DNA of 64,000 bases from Flaccisagitta enflata. Taxonomy: Eukaryota > Chaetognatha > Sagittoidea > Aphragmophora. The notes under the pieces were generated by a model. That model was not told the origin of the DNA, ran no database searches, and was given only the letters and a program-made list of their open reading frames with translations. Of this stretch, positions 14,640 to 28,471 are shown piece by piece (position 1 is the first letter of the stretch; each line of letters begins with the position of its first letter). The translations under genes and the position numbers were made by a program. Location of the stretch: positions 55,118,001-55,182,000 of the forward strand of contig OZ231127.1 in the NCBI GenBank assembly GCA_965153355.1, in the 5' to 3' direction.

Positions 14640-15760
14640 AAATTATGTTTCCCTTTTAAGCTTGGGACGGTTGATTGGAACTCAGGCCTGTATATAATTG
14701 AGTTTCCCCCCCGGGGGGGGGGGAATCAAAGGGTCTGGAGACGGGAAAGGAAAACAAAGGGGGAAAAAAGAGAAATTTGAGGAAAATTGAGGAAATTTGA
14801 GGAAAATAAAACTTTTGACAGTACCAAATCATAAAAACTCAATTAGTAAAACACAATTTAACGTTAATTAAACCTCAACTAAATTGCTTTATTGCTATAT
14901 GGGGAAGAAAATCATGGATCTAGTAACGCGGCGCGACGCATCATGGGGAAGATAATCAAAGGCAGGGGGGGGGGGGAAATCAAAAGCGACTCAAAAATAT
15001 ACACCCCTGTCGGAACTTAAGCGCTCAAGTGTCAAATGGTCAATTGTTCCCGATGCCCAATTCATTAGAAAGTTTATCCTCAGTTTGGGTTAATCAGGCA
15101 GTGGCCCAAGAGAGACCGATGACCCATGACTCCATGTTGATCAATTCTTCTGATTTCATTTTCTGTTTCATAATTTTTCTTTTTGATGAGGTCTGAAAGG
15201 ACTGATATGAGGCCTGAGTGGGCTGATATGAGGCCTGAAAGAGCAGATTTGAGGTTTAAGAGAGCTGATTAAAGAGGGTTGATTTTAGGCCTGAGCAGGC
15301 CCGAGCTATATAGCATTTTTGTCAACTATACAATACCAATACAATACTTTTAAGTATTGGGACAAGTTTACAAACAGGCAGATTTAAGAAGGCTATGCAT
15401 GCATTTTTTCAAAGACAAATAGTATGTTATTGCATTATGACATAGATGATGTCTTGATCAGAATCTGGGCCTCTTGGCTGGCATTGGGATCTCAAGGTTG
15501 AGATTTGGGCCTCAAGGCTGGGATCTGGGCCTCCAGGCTAGGATTTGGGCCTCTAGGCTAGGATTTTGGCCTGGAGCTTGGGATTTGGGCCTCGATACTT
15601 TGATTTGGGCCTCAAGACTGGAACTTAAAGCCTGATAAGGTCGATTTTAAGAGTGATATGAGGCCTGGGAGGCCTGACTTGAGGCATCATATGGCTGATA
15701 TGAGGTCAGAAAGGGATATTTGAGGCCTAAGAATGCTAATTTGAAGCTCGTAAGTTCTAA
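14640..15760. other. Non-coding, with C/G runs and GATATGAGGCCTGA-type minisatellite
   Basis: C8/G10 run at 14,707-14,725, G run at 14,966-14,977, GATATGAGGCCTGAG units at 15,190-15,300 and a partial type A foldback array at 15,470-15,620. Confidence 0.5.
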
Positions 15761-16985
15761 TTTGAAGCATAAGAAGGTTGATTTGAAGCCCAAAACAGTA
15801 GATTTGGGCCTATCTGCCAGGATTTGGGGGGAGGGGTGACAGAAATTGGAGACCAGACAGCTGAGTTTCCTACGATTCTAAGAAACATTGGAATCTGGGT
15901 TAGAAAGCTTAGGATTCTAAGTTTCCTAACCAACTTTACAATGGGAAATTGAGTTTTTCTCAATTTATTCCAGAAAGCGCCCCTTCAATTTTTCCAATTT
16001 TTTGGGTGGTTACTAACAACGGGAAGACATCCTGATGCCTTAGGATAATAGCGTCGCCACTCTACTCTAAGTTGGTGAAAAAAGTGAAAGAAAGATTTTA
16101 ACCTAGGTTTCTTACCTTTCTAGGTTTTCTAAGAAGATTTTGCATAGGTTTCTTAGAATTCTAGGTTTTCCAAGATTAACAATGTCAGTGAAAATGAAAA
16201 TCCTTTTTAACAAAAAAGTGAATCAACCAATGAAAGGAGCAACAGATGTACAAGGAAGAAAAAATTTCTATTCTTGCTGATATTGTAAATCCTTGGAAAT
16301 CTAGAATTCTAAGAAACATAAGCAACATTTTCCTAGAAAACCTAGAAACCTAGGAAACGTAGGTAGGATTTTTTCATTCACATTTTTTATCTATTTACAG
16401 CGGAGTGGCGGTGCTATTCTTTTATGGCATCTGGATGTTGTGCCATCATGGACAATCAACCAAGAAAGAAAAAAAATCAAAGCAGCGCTTTTTGGGTTAT
16501 AATGAAAAAACTCACTTTCCCTTTGTAAAATCAGCTAGGAAACCTAGAAACGTAAGCTTTCTAACCCAGAATCCTAGGTTTCTTAGAATCGTAGGATACC
16601 CAGCTGCCAGAAACATCGCAAAAGCATCAGTGGTACCTGAGCCCTGCTAGAGTAGTTTGTGATTAGGATTGAAGGAGGGTGCAGGGAAGCGGCCCCAAAG
16701 CAGCTGGGTTTCCTACAATTCTAAGAAACGTAGGAATCTGGGTTTGGAAGCTTATGTTTCTAGGTTTCCTAACCAATTTCACAATAGGAAAGTGAGTTTT
16801 TTCTATTTATCCTGAAAAGCGCTGCTTCATTTCATCTGATTTCTTGGGTGTTCACTAACAGTGGGACAACATCCCAATGCCATAAAAGAGTAGCATCGCC
16901 ACTCTGCTGTAAATAGATTAAAAATGTCAATGAAAAAAATCCTACCTACGTTTCATATGTTTCTAGATTTTCTAGGAAAATGTTG
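15760..16985. repeat. Foldback family E
   Basis: 15,835-16,130 and 16,395-16,620 are inverted copies (markers AGCTGGGTTTCCTACxATTC, GTTAGAAAGCTTAGG, GCGCCACTCTACT). A third, direct copy is at 16,695-16,980, and fragments are at 24,275-24,420 and 27,480-27,735. Confidence 0.6.
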
Positions 16986-17755
16986 CTTATGACGTGGTTC
17001 TTTTGAGCACGGGATTTCTTTGCCACTCACTTTTTACCTTTACCAAGTAAAAAAAATGACAAAGTATTGTGTCTAACACTTGTGTACTAACATTGGACAT
17101 AGTCCTATGATGTGGGAACTGTTCAAAATCTTTTAAAGAACTATAGAAGTGAGTTTAAGAAAAAAAAAGTGAGATAAAACAGCAAAGAAATAAAAAACTT
17201 AGGCGATAATTTGAGATTGCTCTTGACATTCATATCTTTATCTTTGCAAGGAGGATGTCTTATATTCCTCGTTTTTAGTTAAATTAGGAGATTATAGTCA
17301 TATTTCACGTACCCCGGCCAAGAAAAGGGATAACCCCCTCATATGTGAGCTGGAAGAAAATAAATAGGGTGATTGGTTAAGTGATAAAGTCAATTCGCTC
17401 TTTTATGAAAATGAGAGGAAATTGTCAAAATTCATGATTGTATATGGCCTGTATGGCTCTCTGAGGTATGGGTCTGGTTGATATGAGTTGATTTAACATT
17501 GATTCATCACCCATGGTCACCTGAATCAGTTTCAACGCGATTTACAAGTCTAAACTGAGGGGAAAATCTTGCTGACGAGATGGTAGAAAAAACTTTTAGT
17601 CTCACGGAAAACTCTTAATCTGCCAAACGCGATTGAATTTTGCATTTCTGAAAACATCACTTTGTGGAGAAATGAATTTAGAAGAGGGTGATGTTCTTCG
17701 ATTTTTGAATTTCTCATTTTCTATGCAAAATAATAGTTTTCCGTCAACCCTTTTC
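16985..17755. other. Left boundary of a widely spaced inverted repeat, then AT-rich sequence
   Basis: 16,990-17,025 (ATGACGTGGTTCTTTTGAGC and on) is the inverse of 23,605-23,645. The rest has a piece of repeat D and no gene. Confidence 0.45.
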
Positions 17756-19505
17756 AAGAAAAACAAGGCCAACACCTATAAGTCGCGTGCGAGACTTACT
17801 TAATTACGTAATCGCCAAATTGTATAAGTACGTTATTTCCTGTAATGACGATAATGACTATAACTACCTATTGACCTATAATTGCCTATAATGACCTATA
17901 ATTACCTATAATTACCTATAATTACCTATGATTACCCATAATTAAATAATGACCTATAAGTACCTATAAAGAGCTATGATTACCTATAATTATATATGGA
18001 CCAAAAATTCCCTATAATGATGTATGATTACCCATAATTCCCTATAATAACATAATGACCTATAATTACCCATAATGACCTATGATTATCTATGATTACC
18101 TATAATTACCTATAATTACCCATAATTAAATACTGACCTATAAGTACCTAAAAAGACCTATGATCACCTATAATTACATATGGACCAATAATTACCTATA
18201 ATGACATATTACCCATAATTATCCATAATTACCTATAATAACATAATGACCTATAATTACCTATAATGACCTATGATTACCTATAATTACCTATAATTGC
18301 ATGATGACCAATAATTACCTATAATGACCCATGATTACCTATAACTACCTATAATTACATAATGACCCATAATTACCTTTAATGACCTTCGATTACCTAT
18401 AATAACCCATAATTTCATAATGACCTAAAATTAACTATAATTACCTTTAATGACCTATAATTACCTATAATTACATAATGACCTATAATTACTTATGATG
18501 ATCTATAATAACCTTTAATTACCTATAATTATCTATAATTACATAATGACCTATAATTACCAATAATGACCTATAATTGCGTAATGACCTACAATGACCT
18601 ATAGTTACGCATAATGACCTATGATTACCTATAATTACATAATGACCCATAATTACCTATAAATACCTATAATTACCTATAATTACCTATATTTACCTAT
18701 ATTTACCTATGATTATATACTGACCTATAATTACCAATATTGACCTACAATTGCATAATAACCTATAATTACCTATAATTACATAATGATCTATGATTAC
18801 CTATAATGACCTATGATTACCTATAATTGCATAATGACCTATAATGACCTATGATTACCTATGATTACCCAAAATTGCATAATGACCTATAATTACCTAT
18901 AATTATGTAAATAAAAAGTGCAATGACTATACTACGCAAATTCAAAAAATGACTGAAATAATATAAAATGACTTAAATTGACTTAAATTGACTTATACTG
19001 ACTTATACTGACTTAAATTGACTTAAAATGAGTTAAAATGACTTGAATTTACCTGAAATGACTTGAATTTGCCTAAAATGAGTTAAATTGACTTAAAATG
19101 ACCTAAATTGACTTAAATAAAGTAAAATTCAAAAATGACATAAAATGACTTAAATTGACTTATACTGCCTTGAATTGACTTATACTGAGTTAAACTGACT
19201 TAAATTGACTTGAATTTACTTAAAATGACTTAAAATGACCTAGATTGACTTAAATTGACTAAAATTCAATAATGACTCAAATGACTTAATTTGACTTAAA
19301 GTGACTTAAAATGACTTAAATTGACTTAAAATGATCTAATTTGACTCAAAATCACTTAATTGACTTAAAATTACTTGATAGGAATAAAACGAATAAAAAA
19401 AGTAAAATGGGGACCGACCGACCAACCGACCGACCAACCGACCGACCGACCGACCAACGGACGGACAAAGCGGGGTATAGAGTCGCGTGCACGCGACTAA
19501 AAATC
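17755..19505 (-). mobile_element. Hairpin-family element with a 1.6-kb minisatellite core
   Basis: The left end is AAACAAGGCCAACACCTATA plus AGTCGCGTGCGAGACTT. The core is an irregular ACCTATAATTACCTATAATG array (about 17,850-18,910), then TGACTTAAATTGACTTAAAA units (about 18,950-19,375), then GACC repeats. The right end is the perfect palindrome AGTCGCGTGCACGCGACT (19,481-19,498). Confidence 0.7.
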
Positions 19506-19594
19506 GCGATCTTGATTCCGACGCTACTCGCTTATTTTAAGATGCAATTAACCAAGAGATACAATACGCATTTCATCTTGTAAGAAGGTAACAG

Positions 19595-20000
<406 letters not shown>

Positions 20001-20299
20001 GAAGGAGAGCATCCTGCATTTGCTAGGACTTCCGATGTTGTTCATTTGTTTTACATTTAAGGTTGAAAATTAAAGGGCGCGTCTCATACCAGGAGTCTTT
20101 TCATCCTCTCTGTAAATGAATGACAAATGACAATTGAGAAATCGAGAATCGAAAGAAGAAGAAGGAGGAGGAGGTAACTAGGATTCAAAGGAGAGAGAAA
20201 GACAGAAAGAAAGAAAAAAAGAAAAAAAAAAAGATGGAAAGAGAGATAGGTGTAGACAGAAAGACAGAAAGAAAGAAAGAAAGAAAGAAAGGAAAAATT

Positions 20300-20840
20300 A
20301 GTCATCCAAGGATCGCACATGGTCAGCGGTACCCGATGCCCTGCTTGGAGTGATTAGCTGAAGAAGCTGAGTGGGAGCAGGGCAGCGGCCCCAAAGGGCC
20401 GATGTCCTGTAGGACACAGGGGTGAATTTCCAGATGTCCTGAGAAAGCACATTTAAGGACTGAGTTGATTGATTAGAGAACAGTAATGAGATTAGGGATG
20501 AGGGCAGATTTGACCCTGAGAGGGTCATTTTGAGGGCTGAATTGAGACAGATATTAGGTTTGAGAGGTCTGATTTCAGGCCTGAAATGGTTGATTTTGGG
20601 CCTGACAAGGCTGATCTAGTACCTTAGTGGGCTGATTTTGGGCTTGAGTGAGCTAATTTAGGATCTAGAAGTGCTGATTTTGGGCCTGAGAGGGGTGATT
20701 CTGGGTCTGAGAGGGCTGACTTGGGGCCTGATAGGGCTGATTTGGGGTTTGAGAGGGCTGGTTTGGGGCCTGAGAGGGGCCTCGGGGGGGGGGGGGGACG
20801 GACGTACGTACGGACGTCTGGAAATTCACCCCTGTGTCCT
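20300..20840. repeat. Foldback element type B, one arm truncated
   Basis: Left arm GTCATCCAAGGATCGCACAT, GGTCAGCGGTACCCGATGCC, GGGCAGCGGCCCCAAAGGGC, GATGTCCTGTAGGACACAGG. The core is GAGGGCTGATTTGGGGCCTG-type units. The right side returns as GACGTCTGGAAATTCACCCC plus TGTGTCCTACAG and stops. Other copies at 29,882-30,450, 42,060-42,590 and 43,442-43,940. Confidence 0.7.
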
Positions 20841-20962
20841 ACAGAAAGAAATAAAGAAAAAAGCAGAAAGATAGAAAGGAAGAAAGGAAGACAGAATGTC
20901 AGAGAGAAAGAAACTTTTAAAGAAAGAAAGAGAGAAAGAAAAAAAGATAAAGAAAGAGAGAG

Positions 20963-21013
<51 letters not shown>

Positions 21014-21083
21014 AGGAAAGAAAGAAAGAAAGAGAAAGAGAAAAAGGAAGAGAGAAAAAGGGAATTGAAAGAAAAAGGGAATT

Positions 21084-21114
<31 letters not shown>

Positions 21115-21215
21115 TGAAAGAGAGAAAGAGAGAAAGAGAGAAAGAGAGATAAAAAGAAAGAAAGATAAAAAGATAAAAAGATAAAATGATAAAAAGGAAG
21201 AAAGGAAGAAAGAAC
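20840..21215. repeat. GAAA/GA-rich purine tract
   Basis: Almost pure purine on the plus strand, irregular GAAA repeats. Confidence 0.75.
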
Positions 21216-21378
21216 AAGGCAGGATACACAGCCATACCAGTTGTGGACGGGTGGGCAGGGGTGGAAACGCACTTTTCGACTCGTGCACACCAACCGACCG
21301 ACGGACCGATGGACGGACGGACAGACGGATGGACGGACAAAGGCTCTTATAGAGTTGCGTGTCCGCAACTTAAAAGAA
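21215..21378 (-). mobile_element. Hairpin-family element (about 165 bp)
   Basis: Left end AACAAGGCAGGATACACAGC, then TGCGGACGGGTGGGCAGG-like sequence, CGACGGACC repeats, GGACAAAGGCTCTTATAGAG and the hairpin GTTGCGTGTCCGCAAC. Confidence 0.65.
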
Positions 21379-21640
<262 letters not shown>

Positions 21641-21664
21641 TGGGCCAAGACGGTGCGCCGGGCG

Positions 21665-21905
21665 TTATTAATTCTTATACCTATCCCTAGCTCCATCAGA
21701 CCTATCCCTAGCTCTATCAGACCTATCCCGAGCTCTATCAGCCCTATCCCGAGCTCTATCAGACCTATCCCGAGCTCTATCAGACCTATCCCGAGCTCTA
21801 TCAGACCTATCCCGAGCTCTATCAGACCTATCCTGAGCTCTAGCAGACATATCCGACCTATCACCAGACCTATCCGACCTATCCCCAGCTTGATCAGACC
21901 TCACC
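21665..21905. repeat. 21-bp minisatellite ACCTATCCCGAGCTCTATCAG
   Basis: About nine units. Because 21 is a multiple of three, all frames stay open, giving artefactual long ORFs. Confidence 0.8.
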
Positions 21906-21984
21906 GAAGCTGATTACTTTAGTGAATGAAATGACTAATATCATCAATGATTAACAAAATGAGTTTTCAATAAATTCTAAACAT

Positions 21985-22220
21985 TTTCAGCGATTTTTCA
22001 TTCGAGCGTGACCGACGGATGGACAGACGAACAGAACCTCTTGTAGAGGTGCTATGGCGCATCTGGGAATCATCCTAGCATATTTCTGAATCATTTTGAG
22101 TGATTTTTGCTTCTTTTCGAGATTTTCAACTCGAGCGTGACGTGACCGACCGACCAACCGACCGACCGACCAACAGACAGAGCTTGTTATAGAGGTGCTA
22201 TGGCGCACCTAAAAATGATT
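21985..22220 (-). repeat. Two tandem hairpin-family 3' ends
   Basis: Two copies of CGAGCGTGACCGACGG...CAGA(A)C(C)TCTTGTAGAGGTGC followed by a weak hairpin (AGGTGCTATGGCGCACCT in the second). Confidence 0.5.
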
Positions 22221-22410
22221 GAGAAGAAATTGGGGAAGTATGAGAACTGAAGAGGGAGATAAACGAAAGAGGGCAGCACGACTAAATATGCGCGTATGCA
22301 ATGGAAACCTTTTCTCATTGCTACCGATAAAAAAACATGAGCGTGTAGATTTGTTGTTTACGCTGTCCTCGCTATAGCAACCTATCGTTTTTTTTGCTTT
22401 TGATTTCAAA

Positions 22411-22560
22411 ATGCCTTTCAAAAGTAAAAGATCGATAGCAAATCAAAATTCAAATGTCACTACTGGTTTATTTGTAAAAAAGTCAATGAGTGAACAAAAA
22501 GAAAATGAGCCAAAACTCCAAATGTATAGCAAAGCATACAAGCAAATAGACCGACAGCGA
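22411..22560 (+). CDS. Possible first coding exon, low support
   Basis: An ATG in a fair context (TTCAAAATGC) opens a basic, hydrophilic frame (begins MPFKSKRSIANQNSN) of about 50 codons in otherwise unique sequence, before the frame runs into a hairpin-family repeat at about 22,563. No clear splice donor was found. Confidence 0.15.
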
Positions 22561-22562
22561 AA

Positions 22563-22770
22563 CAAGGCCGGATACTCGGCTACCCCAGTCGCGTGCGGGT
22601 GGGCAGGGGCCATATTTGAGGTCACTTCATCATTTGGGCGGGAGCAGTGAGGCCAAAGAACGCAAAAACAAAAAAAAAAAGTAAAGTGTGACGGACGGAC
22701 CGACGGACGGACGGACGGACGGACGGACCGACAATGCGGGGTGTAGAGTCGCATAGCACGCGACTAAAAA
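22563..22770 (-). mobile_element. Hairpin-family element (about 205 bp)
   Basis: AACAAGGCCGGATACTCGGC at the left, TCGCGTGCGGGTGGGCAGG, GGAC repeats, then AGTCGCATAGCACGCGACT at the right. Confidence 0.65.
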
Positions 22771-22780
22771 GGCAACCCGA

Positions 22781-22816
<36 letters not shown>

Positions 22817-23700
22817 ACATCTCTCTTTTTGCACGTTTCTCTTCTTTTAGCTATACATCTCGCTTTTTAGTCGCACGTTTTTCTGAATTTCTCATTTCTT
22901 CTAGCTTGTATTTTGGAACAGGAATGTAGAAAATATCTCGGCATTAATTTGCGCAAACATTTATAGTTTTCTCAAGGCTAGGGAAGCTAAATTTTTAATG
23001 AATGATGAAATTTGAGCCTTGTAACTGGGTACCACTTCTTTGTTATTGTCGTTTCCAAGAATTTACAATAGTTTTTCTCTGATGATAAGTGCAACGCCGT
23101 TTTGAAATAAGGCTATAAGACACAATCCTTTTGGAGAGTGAATTTGTATCGCCATATACAATTTACTTTAAATCTTTGAATTTTTTATATAAAACATATT
23201 TTTCATGAATGGCAAATAAGAAATTAAAAGAAATCATTACATTTTATGATAAAATAAAATTGTTTCATACTTTATTTTTGTATACTGTTTCTTTTTTTTG
23301 TATTTTGTGGGTTATTTTGTTTAATTTTAGCTACTAATACAAATTTTTTTCTGAAAATATATGGAATTTATTTTAAACAAATCATAATTAATATTAAAAT
23401 ATACTTACTAATAGAAAAAAAAGAGAAAAAAATGATAGAAAATCTATTTTATTAAAAAATACTAATTTTTAGTATTTTTAGCTATATTAGCTAAATGAAA
23501 CAAGATTTTGCATTATTTTTTTAAAAAATGTATTGATCAAACACTTGATTACCCAAAACTATCACCAATTTTATCATTGTTTTTTATTGATTTTTTATTG
23601 CATGTGGCAGTTGAAATCTCGCGCTCAAAAGAACCGCGTCATATGACGACGAGCATTTGATGTCAACATCGAGTGTTTCGCCCCATTTTTTCAACTATAG
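22771..23700. other. AT-rich non-coding sequence
   Basis: A CT run (22,784-22,812), then very AT-rich sequence to 23,600 with no exon recognised. The right boundary of the spaced inverted repeat is at 23,605-23,645. Confidence 0.5.
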
Positions 23701-24250
23701 TTGAATATGTATGATGCAACAAATATTTTCATGGAACAAATTGTTATCAGAAATATTCTGTGTGTATGTCTTTGTCATATGCTGAACTTAAAAGAACCTT
23801 TGAATCAGCAATTCACAAGAGAAAAGCAAAGAAAATAAGGATTTCTAAGGAAATTTAGCTGACATTTTTTATCTCATTGCTGCTGTCAAAATTATAAGAC
23901 TCACTAATGCAAAGAAATTTTGCATTTTCAAAAATATAGCCGCCTCTTTAATCAATTTTGGAAGGCAGCTATGTTCCTTATTTTTGTGTTTTTTCATTTT
24001 CTATGCTAAGTTATAATTTTGACAAGCGTCTTATAAATGAGCAAATATCAAATTTTGAATATCTTTAAGTGAAAACATTTTGTTAATGATAGCTTTACTT
24101 GCTCTTTTGTCCTATTTGAATGCAAATTTTGCAATAAAACATTTACTATAATATACATCAATGATTTTTTTATATGTTATTTCCTATTTTCATTCTCATG
24201 AAATTTTCTTCTTTGACCCCTGTTGACACACTAAATCTTGCCGTCGGATG
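23700..24250 (+). repeat. Dispersed repeat family D, copy 2
   Basis: Same order of markers as at 7,740-8,245. Confidence 0.6.
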
Positions 24251-24429
24251 CTCGCCGTCTTATGTTGCTTAGAATTCTAAATGGAAACTTTTTCTTCCTT
24301 GTACATTTGTTGCTCCTTTTACTGGTTGACACACTTTTTACGCTGACATTGTAAACATTGGAAAATCTAGAATTCTAAGAAACCTATGCAAAATCTTCTT
24401 TGATGTAAGAAACCTTCCGTCACATTTTT

Positions 24430-25715
24430 AAAATTATGACTTTTTAAGGTTTTTTAAGGTAATTTAGGGTACTCTAGGGTATTTCACAGTACTTTAGGGT
24501 ACTTAAGTTATTCTTGGTACTTAAGGTACTTTAGGGTGCATTCAGGTATTTTCGGGTACTTATAGGTACTTTTGAATGATTTTTGATTAATTTTGGGTAT
24601 TTTTAGGTATATAAGGGTATTTTTAGATATTTTTAGGTATTTTTGGATATTTTAAGGAATTTTTGGGTATTTTTTGGGCATTTTTGGGTATTTTTGCTGA
24701 CTGGTCTGGTGATGCTGACTGGTCTGGTGATGCTGACTGGTCTGGTGATGCTGACTGGTCTAGTGATGCTGACTGGTCTAGTGATGCTGACTGGTCTGGT
24801 GGTGCCGACTGGTCTGGTGATGCTGACTGGCCTTGTGATGCTGACTGGCCTTGTGATGCTGACTGGCCTTGAGATGCTGACTGGCCTTGTATGTGTAAGT
24901 AAGTAAGCATGTAAGTAAGTAAGTAAGCATGTAAGTATGTATGTGAGTATGTAGGTAAGTATGTAAGTATGTAAGTAAGTATGTAAGTATGTAAGTATGT
25001 AAGTACGTAAGTATGTAAGTATGTGAGCATGTAGGTAAGTAAGTATGTAAGTATGTGTAGTGGGTATGTATGTGGTGTATGTAAGTATGTAATATATGTA
25101 TGTATGTAAGTATGTAAATATGTAAGTAAGTATGTAAGTATGGTACTTTCAGGTATTTTTGGGTAGTTATAGGTACTTTTGATGTTTTTTGAAATTTTTT
25201 TAGTATTTTTGGGTACATTTGGGCAATCTACCCTACCCGAGTCCTTGAGCGGTATGTAAGTATGTAAGTATGTAAGTAAGTATGGTTGTAAGTATGTAAG
25301 TACGTAAGTATGTGAGTATGTAGGTAAGTATGTTAGTAAGTATCTAAGTAAGTATGTAGGTATGAAAGTATGTAAGTATGTAAGTAAGTATGTAAGTAAG
25401 TATGTAAGTATGTATCTAAGTATGTAAATATGTAAGTAAGTATGTAAGTATGTAAGTATGTATGTATGTAGGTATGTAAGTAAGTATGTATGTATGTATG
25501 TATGTATGTATGTATGTATGATGTATGTATGTATGTGTATGTATATGTGAGTATGTAGGTAAGTATGTAAGTATGTAGTATGTACATGTAGGTATGTAAG
25601 CATGTGTATGTGTACATGGGTAAGTATGTAAGTAAGTATGTGTATAAGTATGTAAATATGTAAGTAGTATGTAAGTATGTATGTATGTAAGTATGTAAGT
25701 AAGTATGTATGTATG

Positions 25716-25746
<31 letters not shown>

Positions 25747-26130
25747 GTATGTATGTAAGTATGTAAGTATGTTAGTAAGTAAGTAAGTATGTAAGTATGT
25801 AAGTAAGTAAGTATGTAAGTATGTAAGTATGTATGTAAGTAAGTATGTATGTAAGTATGTAAGTATGTAGTATGTATGTAAGTATGTAAGTAAATATGTA
25901 AGCATGTATGTATGTAAGTATGTAAATATGTAAGTATGTAATTAGGTAAGTATGTAATTATGTAAGTAAGTAAGTATGTAAGTATGTAAGTAAGAATGTA
26001 CTATGTAGTATGTAAGTATGTAGTAAGTAAGTATGTAGTATGTTAAGTATGTAGTATGAAGTTATGTAGTTGTGTGTAGTATGAAGTTGTGTAGTTTTGT
26101 GTAACTTAGCACGCGACTGTTGGCCTGTTG
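24430..26130 (+). mobile_element. Hairpin-family element with AGTATGTA core, or satellite captured beside one
   Basis: A long irregular GTAAGTATGTAAGTAT array (24,895-26,070), interrupted by 13-16-bp units around GATGCTGACTGGTCT (24,695-24,890) and by TTTTAGGTA-type sequence, ends CTTAGCACGCGACTGTTGGC plus CTGTTGGGCTTGTT, one family terminus. The minus strand of the array encodes only meaningless TYLHTYIL-type repeats. Confidence 0.5.
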
Positions 26131-26149
26131 GGCTTGTTACCAGAGGCCT

Positions 26150-26805
26150 TGGTCGCGGTAAATATCACCCCGCGACCACTCCTTATCCACCACGGAAAGC
26201 GCCGGCTCCAATCCATTCCGCGTCTTCAGACTTCCTTTTCCCCCCAGTTCCGGTTCCGCGTCCTCCCTGCCTAAAATTCCACCTCCGGCTCCATCTCCTA
26301 CTCCTAGATTTTTTGCCGCGTCCACGTCATTTCCACATCCGCGTCTTATCTAGTGATTTTTTTCATCTTATTACCTTCACTGACTATTCTATGGTTTAAA
26401 ACGAAAAAAAAGAACGAAAGAATGAATGAATGAATGAATGAATGCATGACTGACTGACTGACTGATTGACTGACTGGCTGACTGACTGACTGACTGACTG
26501 ACTGACTGACTGACTGACTGTATGTATGAATGAATGAATGAATGAATGAATGAATGAATGAATGAATGGAAGATTGAATGAATGAATGGAAGAATGAAAA
26601 AAAATACAACAAAAAAACACAAGACTGCGATTTTGAAAGAAAAAAAGAAAGAAAGAAAGAATGAAAGAGAAAAAAAGAAAAAGGAAGGAAGGAAGGAAGA
26701 AGGAAGAAAGGAAGGAAGAAGAAAGAAAGGAATGAGAAAGAAAGGAAGGAAGGAAGAAAAAGAAAGGAAGGAAGAAAAAAGAAAGGAAGGTAGGAAGAAA
26801 GAAAA

Positions 26806-26885
<80 letters not shown>

Positions 26886-27480
26886 AAAAGAGAAAGAAAG
26901 AGAGAAAGAAAGAAAGAAAAAAAAATGGAAAGAAAGAAAAATGGAGAGAAGGAAAAAGAGGGAAAAAAAGGAAGAAAGGAATAATAAAAAAAGGAAAATA
27001 GAAAGAAAGGCAAATGGACAGAAAGAAAACGGGACGTTTGGCAAACGTAAAGTAAGAATGAAAAAAAATAACTGAAGGAAAACAAAGGGAAAAGACAAGA
27101 GAAAAAGTGAAGGGAAAATTGAAAGAAAGAAAGAATGAAAATATAAAAAGGGACAGGTTGGGAAACAAAGTTAAAAAACATAATCAGAAACGATGAAACA
27201 AACAAACAATGAGTGAAAGAAAGAAAGGAAGAGAGAAAAAAGAGGAAGAAAGAAAAAATGAGGAAGAAAAAAAAGTCAGACAGAAAAAAAGGAATTGGAA
27301 AAAAAGTTTGAGATAACCGCGTCCGCGTCCGCGTCTTGGTTTGCACAATTGCAACCGGCTCCGGGTCCGCGTCTCCTATGAGACTCATAGCTCTGATCGC
27401 CTCCGCGCCCGCGTCCCTGCATAATTACCGCGTCCACCGCATCCGGCTCCAGATCCGGCTCCGGATCCGGATCTCTGCTT
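26150..27480. repeat. CCGCGTCC-rich arms around tetranucleotide arrays
   Basis: GC-rich CCGCGTCC/CCGGCTCC stretches at 26,155-26,345 and 27,318-27,475 border GAAT (26,415-26,590), GACT (26,447-26,520) and GAAA/GGAA (26,640-27,000) repeats. All long ORFs here are repeat artefacts. Confidence 0.6.
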
Positions 27481-27734
27481 TTTACACTGACATTGTAAAC
27501 ATTGGAAAATCTAGAATTCTAAGAAACCTATGCAAAATCTTCTTAGAAATGTAAGAAACCTTGGTGGAAATTTTTCTTTCACCTTTTCCACCAACTTAGA
27601 GTAGAGTGGCGCTTTCTGGATTAAAATGGGAAAAACTCAATTTCTCATTGTAATGTTGGTTAGGAATCCTAGAATCCTAAGCTTTCTAACGCTGATTCCT
27701 ACGTTTCTTAGAATTGTAGGAAACTCAGCTGCAA

Positions 27735-28205
27735 AGGGGTTGAAAACCTATGTTTGCATTCACACATATGAGGAATTTTGTCCTCCTCCTCCTCCCCGAA
27801 ACTGGGGGGTTGTCAAATTTGGCGAGACTTGTAAGAAACCAGCAAAATTTGACAGAATTTGACAACAATCGGCAAAATTTGGCAGAATTTGGCAAAATTT
27901 GGCAGAATTTGGCAAAGTTTGGCTGGGGGGGTTGAAAGTTAAACGGTCAGCCGGTCAGTTGGTCCCCTGATTACTTTTTCAACGTTTTTAAGGCCACGCG
28001 GAGGTCGACTGTCTACCCTCCTACAAAAATTCAGTGATTAAGTGAGCTTATTTGTATGCCTGAGGGCGTTGTAAATCAAGAGCTCTCTGGACGTCTAGGA
28101 TTGAATTTTTCACTTTCTTTCCTCAAAGAGCAGAAAAGAGTGGATTTGGCTATTGATTTCACTAGGGCTGGGCAGGGTCAGGGCAGGATCATCACTCCTT
28201 CCCAA
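27735..28205. other. TTTGGCAGAA minisatellite and unassigned sequence
   Basis: Units of AATTTGGCAGAATTTGGCAA at 27,840-27,925. The rest shows no gene. Confidence 0.45.
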
Positions 28206-28415
28206 ATGCCATTATAAGTCATTCTAAGTCAAACAGGTTAATGTAGCCATTTAAGTCATTTTAAGTCTTTCTAAGTCATTTTAAGTTATTTTAAGTCATT
28301 TTAAGTCATTTTAAGTCATTTCAGGTCATCTTGAGTCATTTAAAGTCTATTTAAATCATCTCTAATTATTTATGTCCCGCGACTGTAGGTGTTGGCCTTG
28401 TTATTTAAAAGGCTT
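28205..28415 (+). mobile_element. Hairpin-family terminus with AAGTCATTTT core
   Basis: TTTTAAGTCA units followed by GTCCCGCGACTGTAGGTGTT and GGCCTTGTT. Confidence 0.5.
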
Positions 28416-28471
28416 TGGTAAAGGTCATCATTCATCATTTGTCTCAATCATCTCGATCTAGCTTTTCTTAC

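Noticed and set aside
24623-25905. Long minus-strand ORFs of TYLHTYILTYL type
   Set aside because: They are translations of a GTAAGTATGTAA array and have no start context, domain or codon variety.
26346-27388. ORFs of 250-330 codons with FLSFFLSFFLS runs
   Set aside because: They are GAAA/GGAA repeats read in frame. The apparent membrane helices are artefacts.
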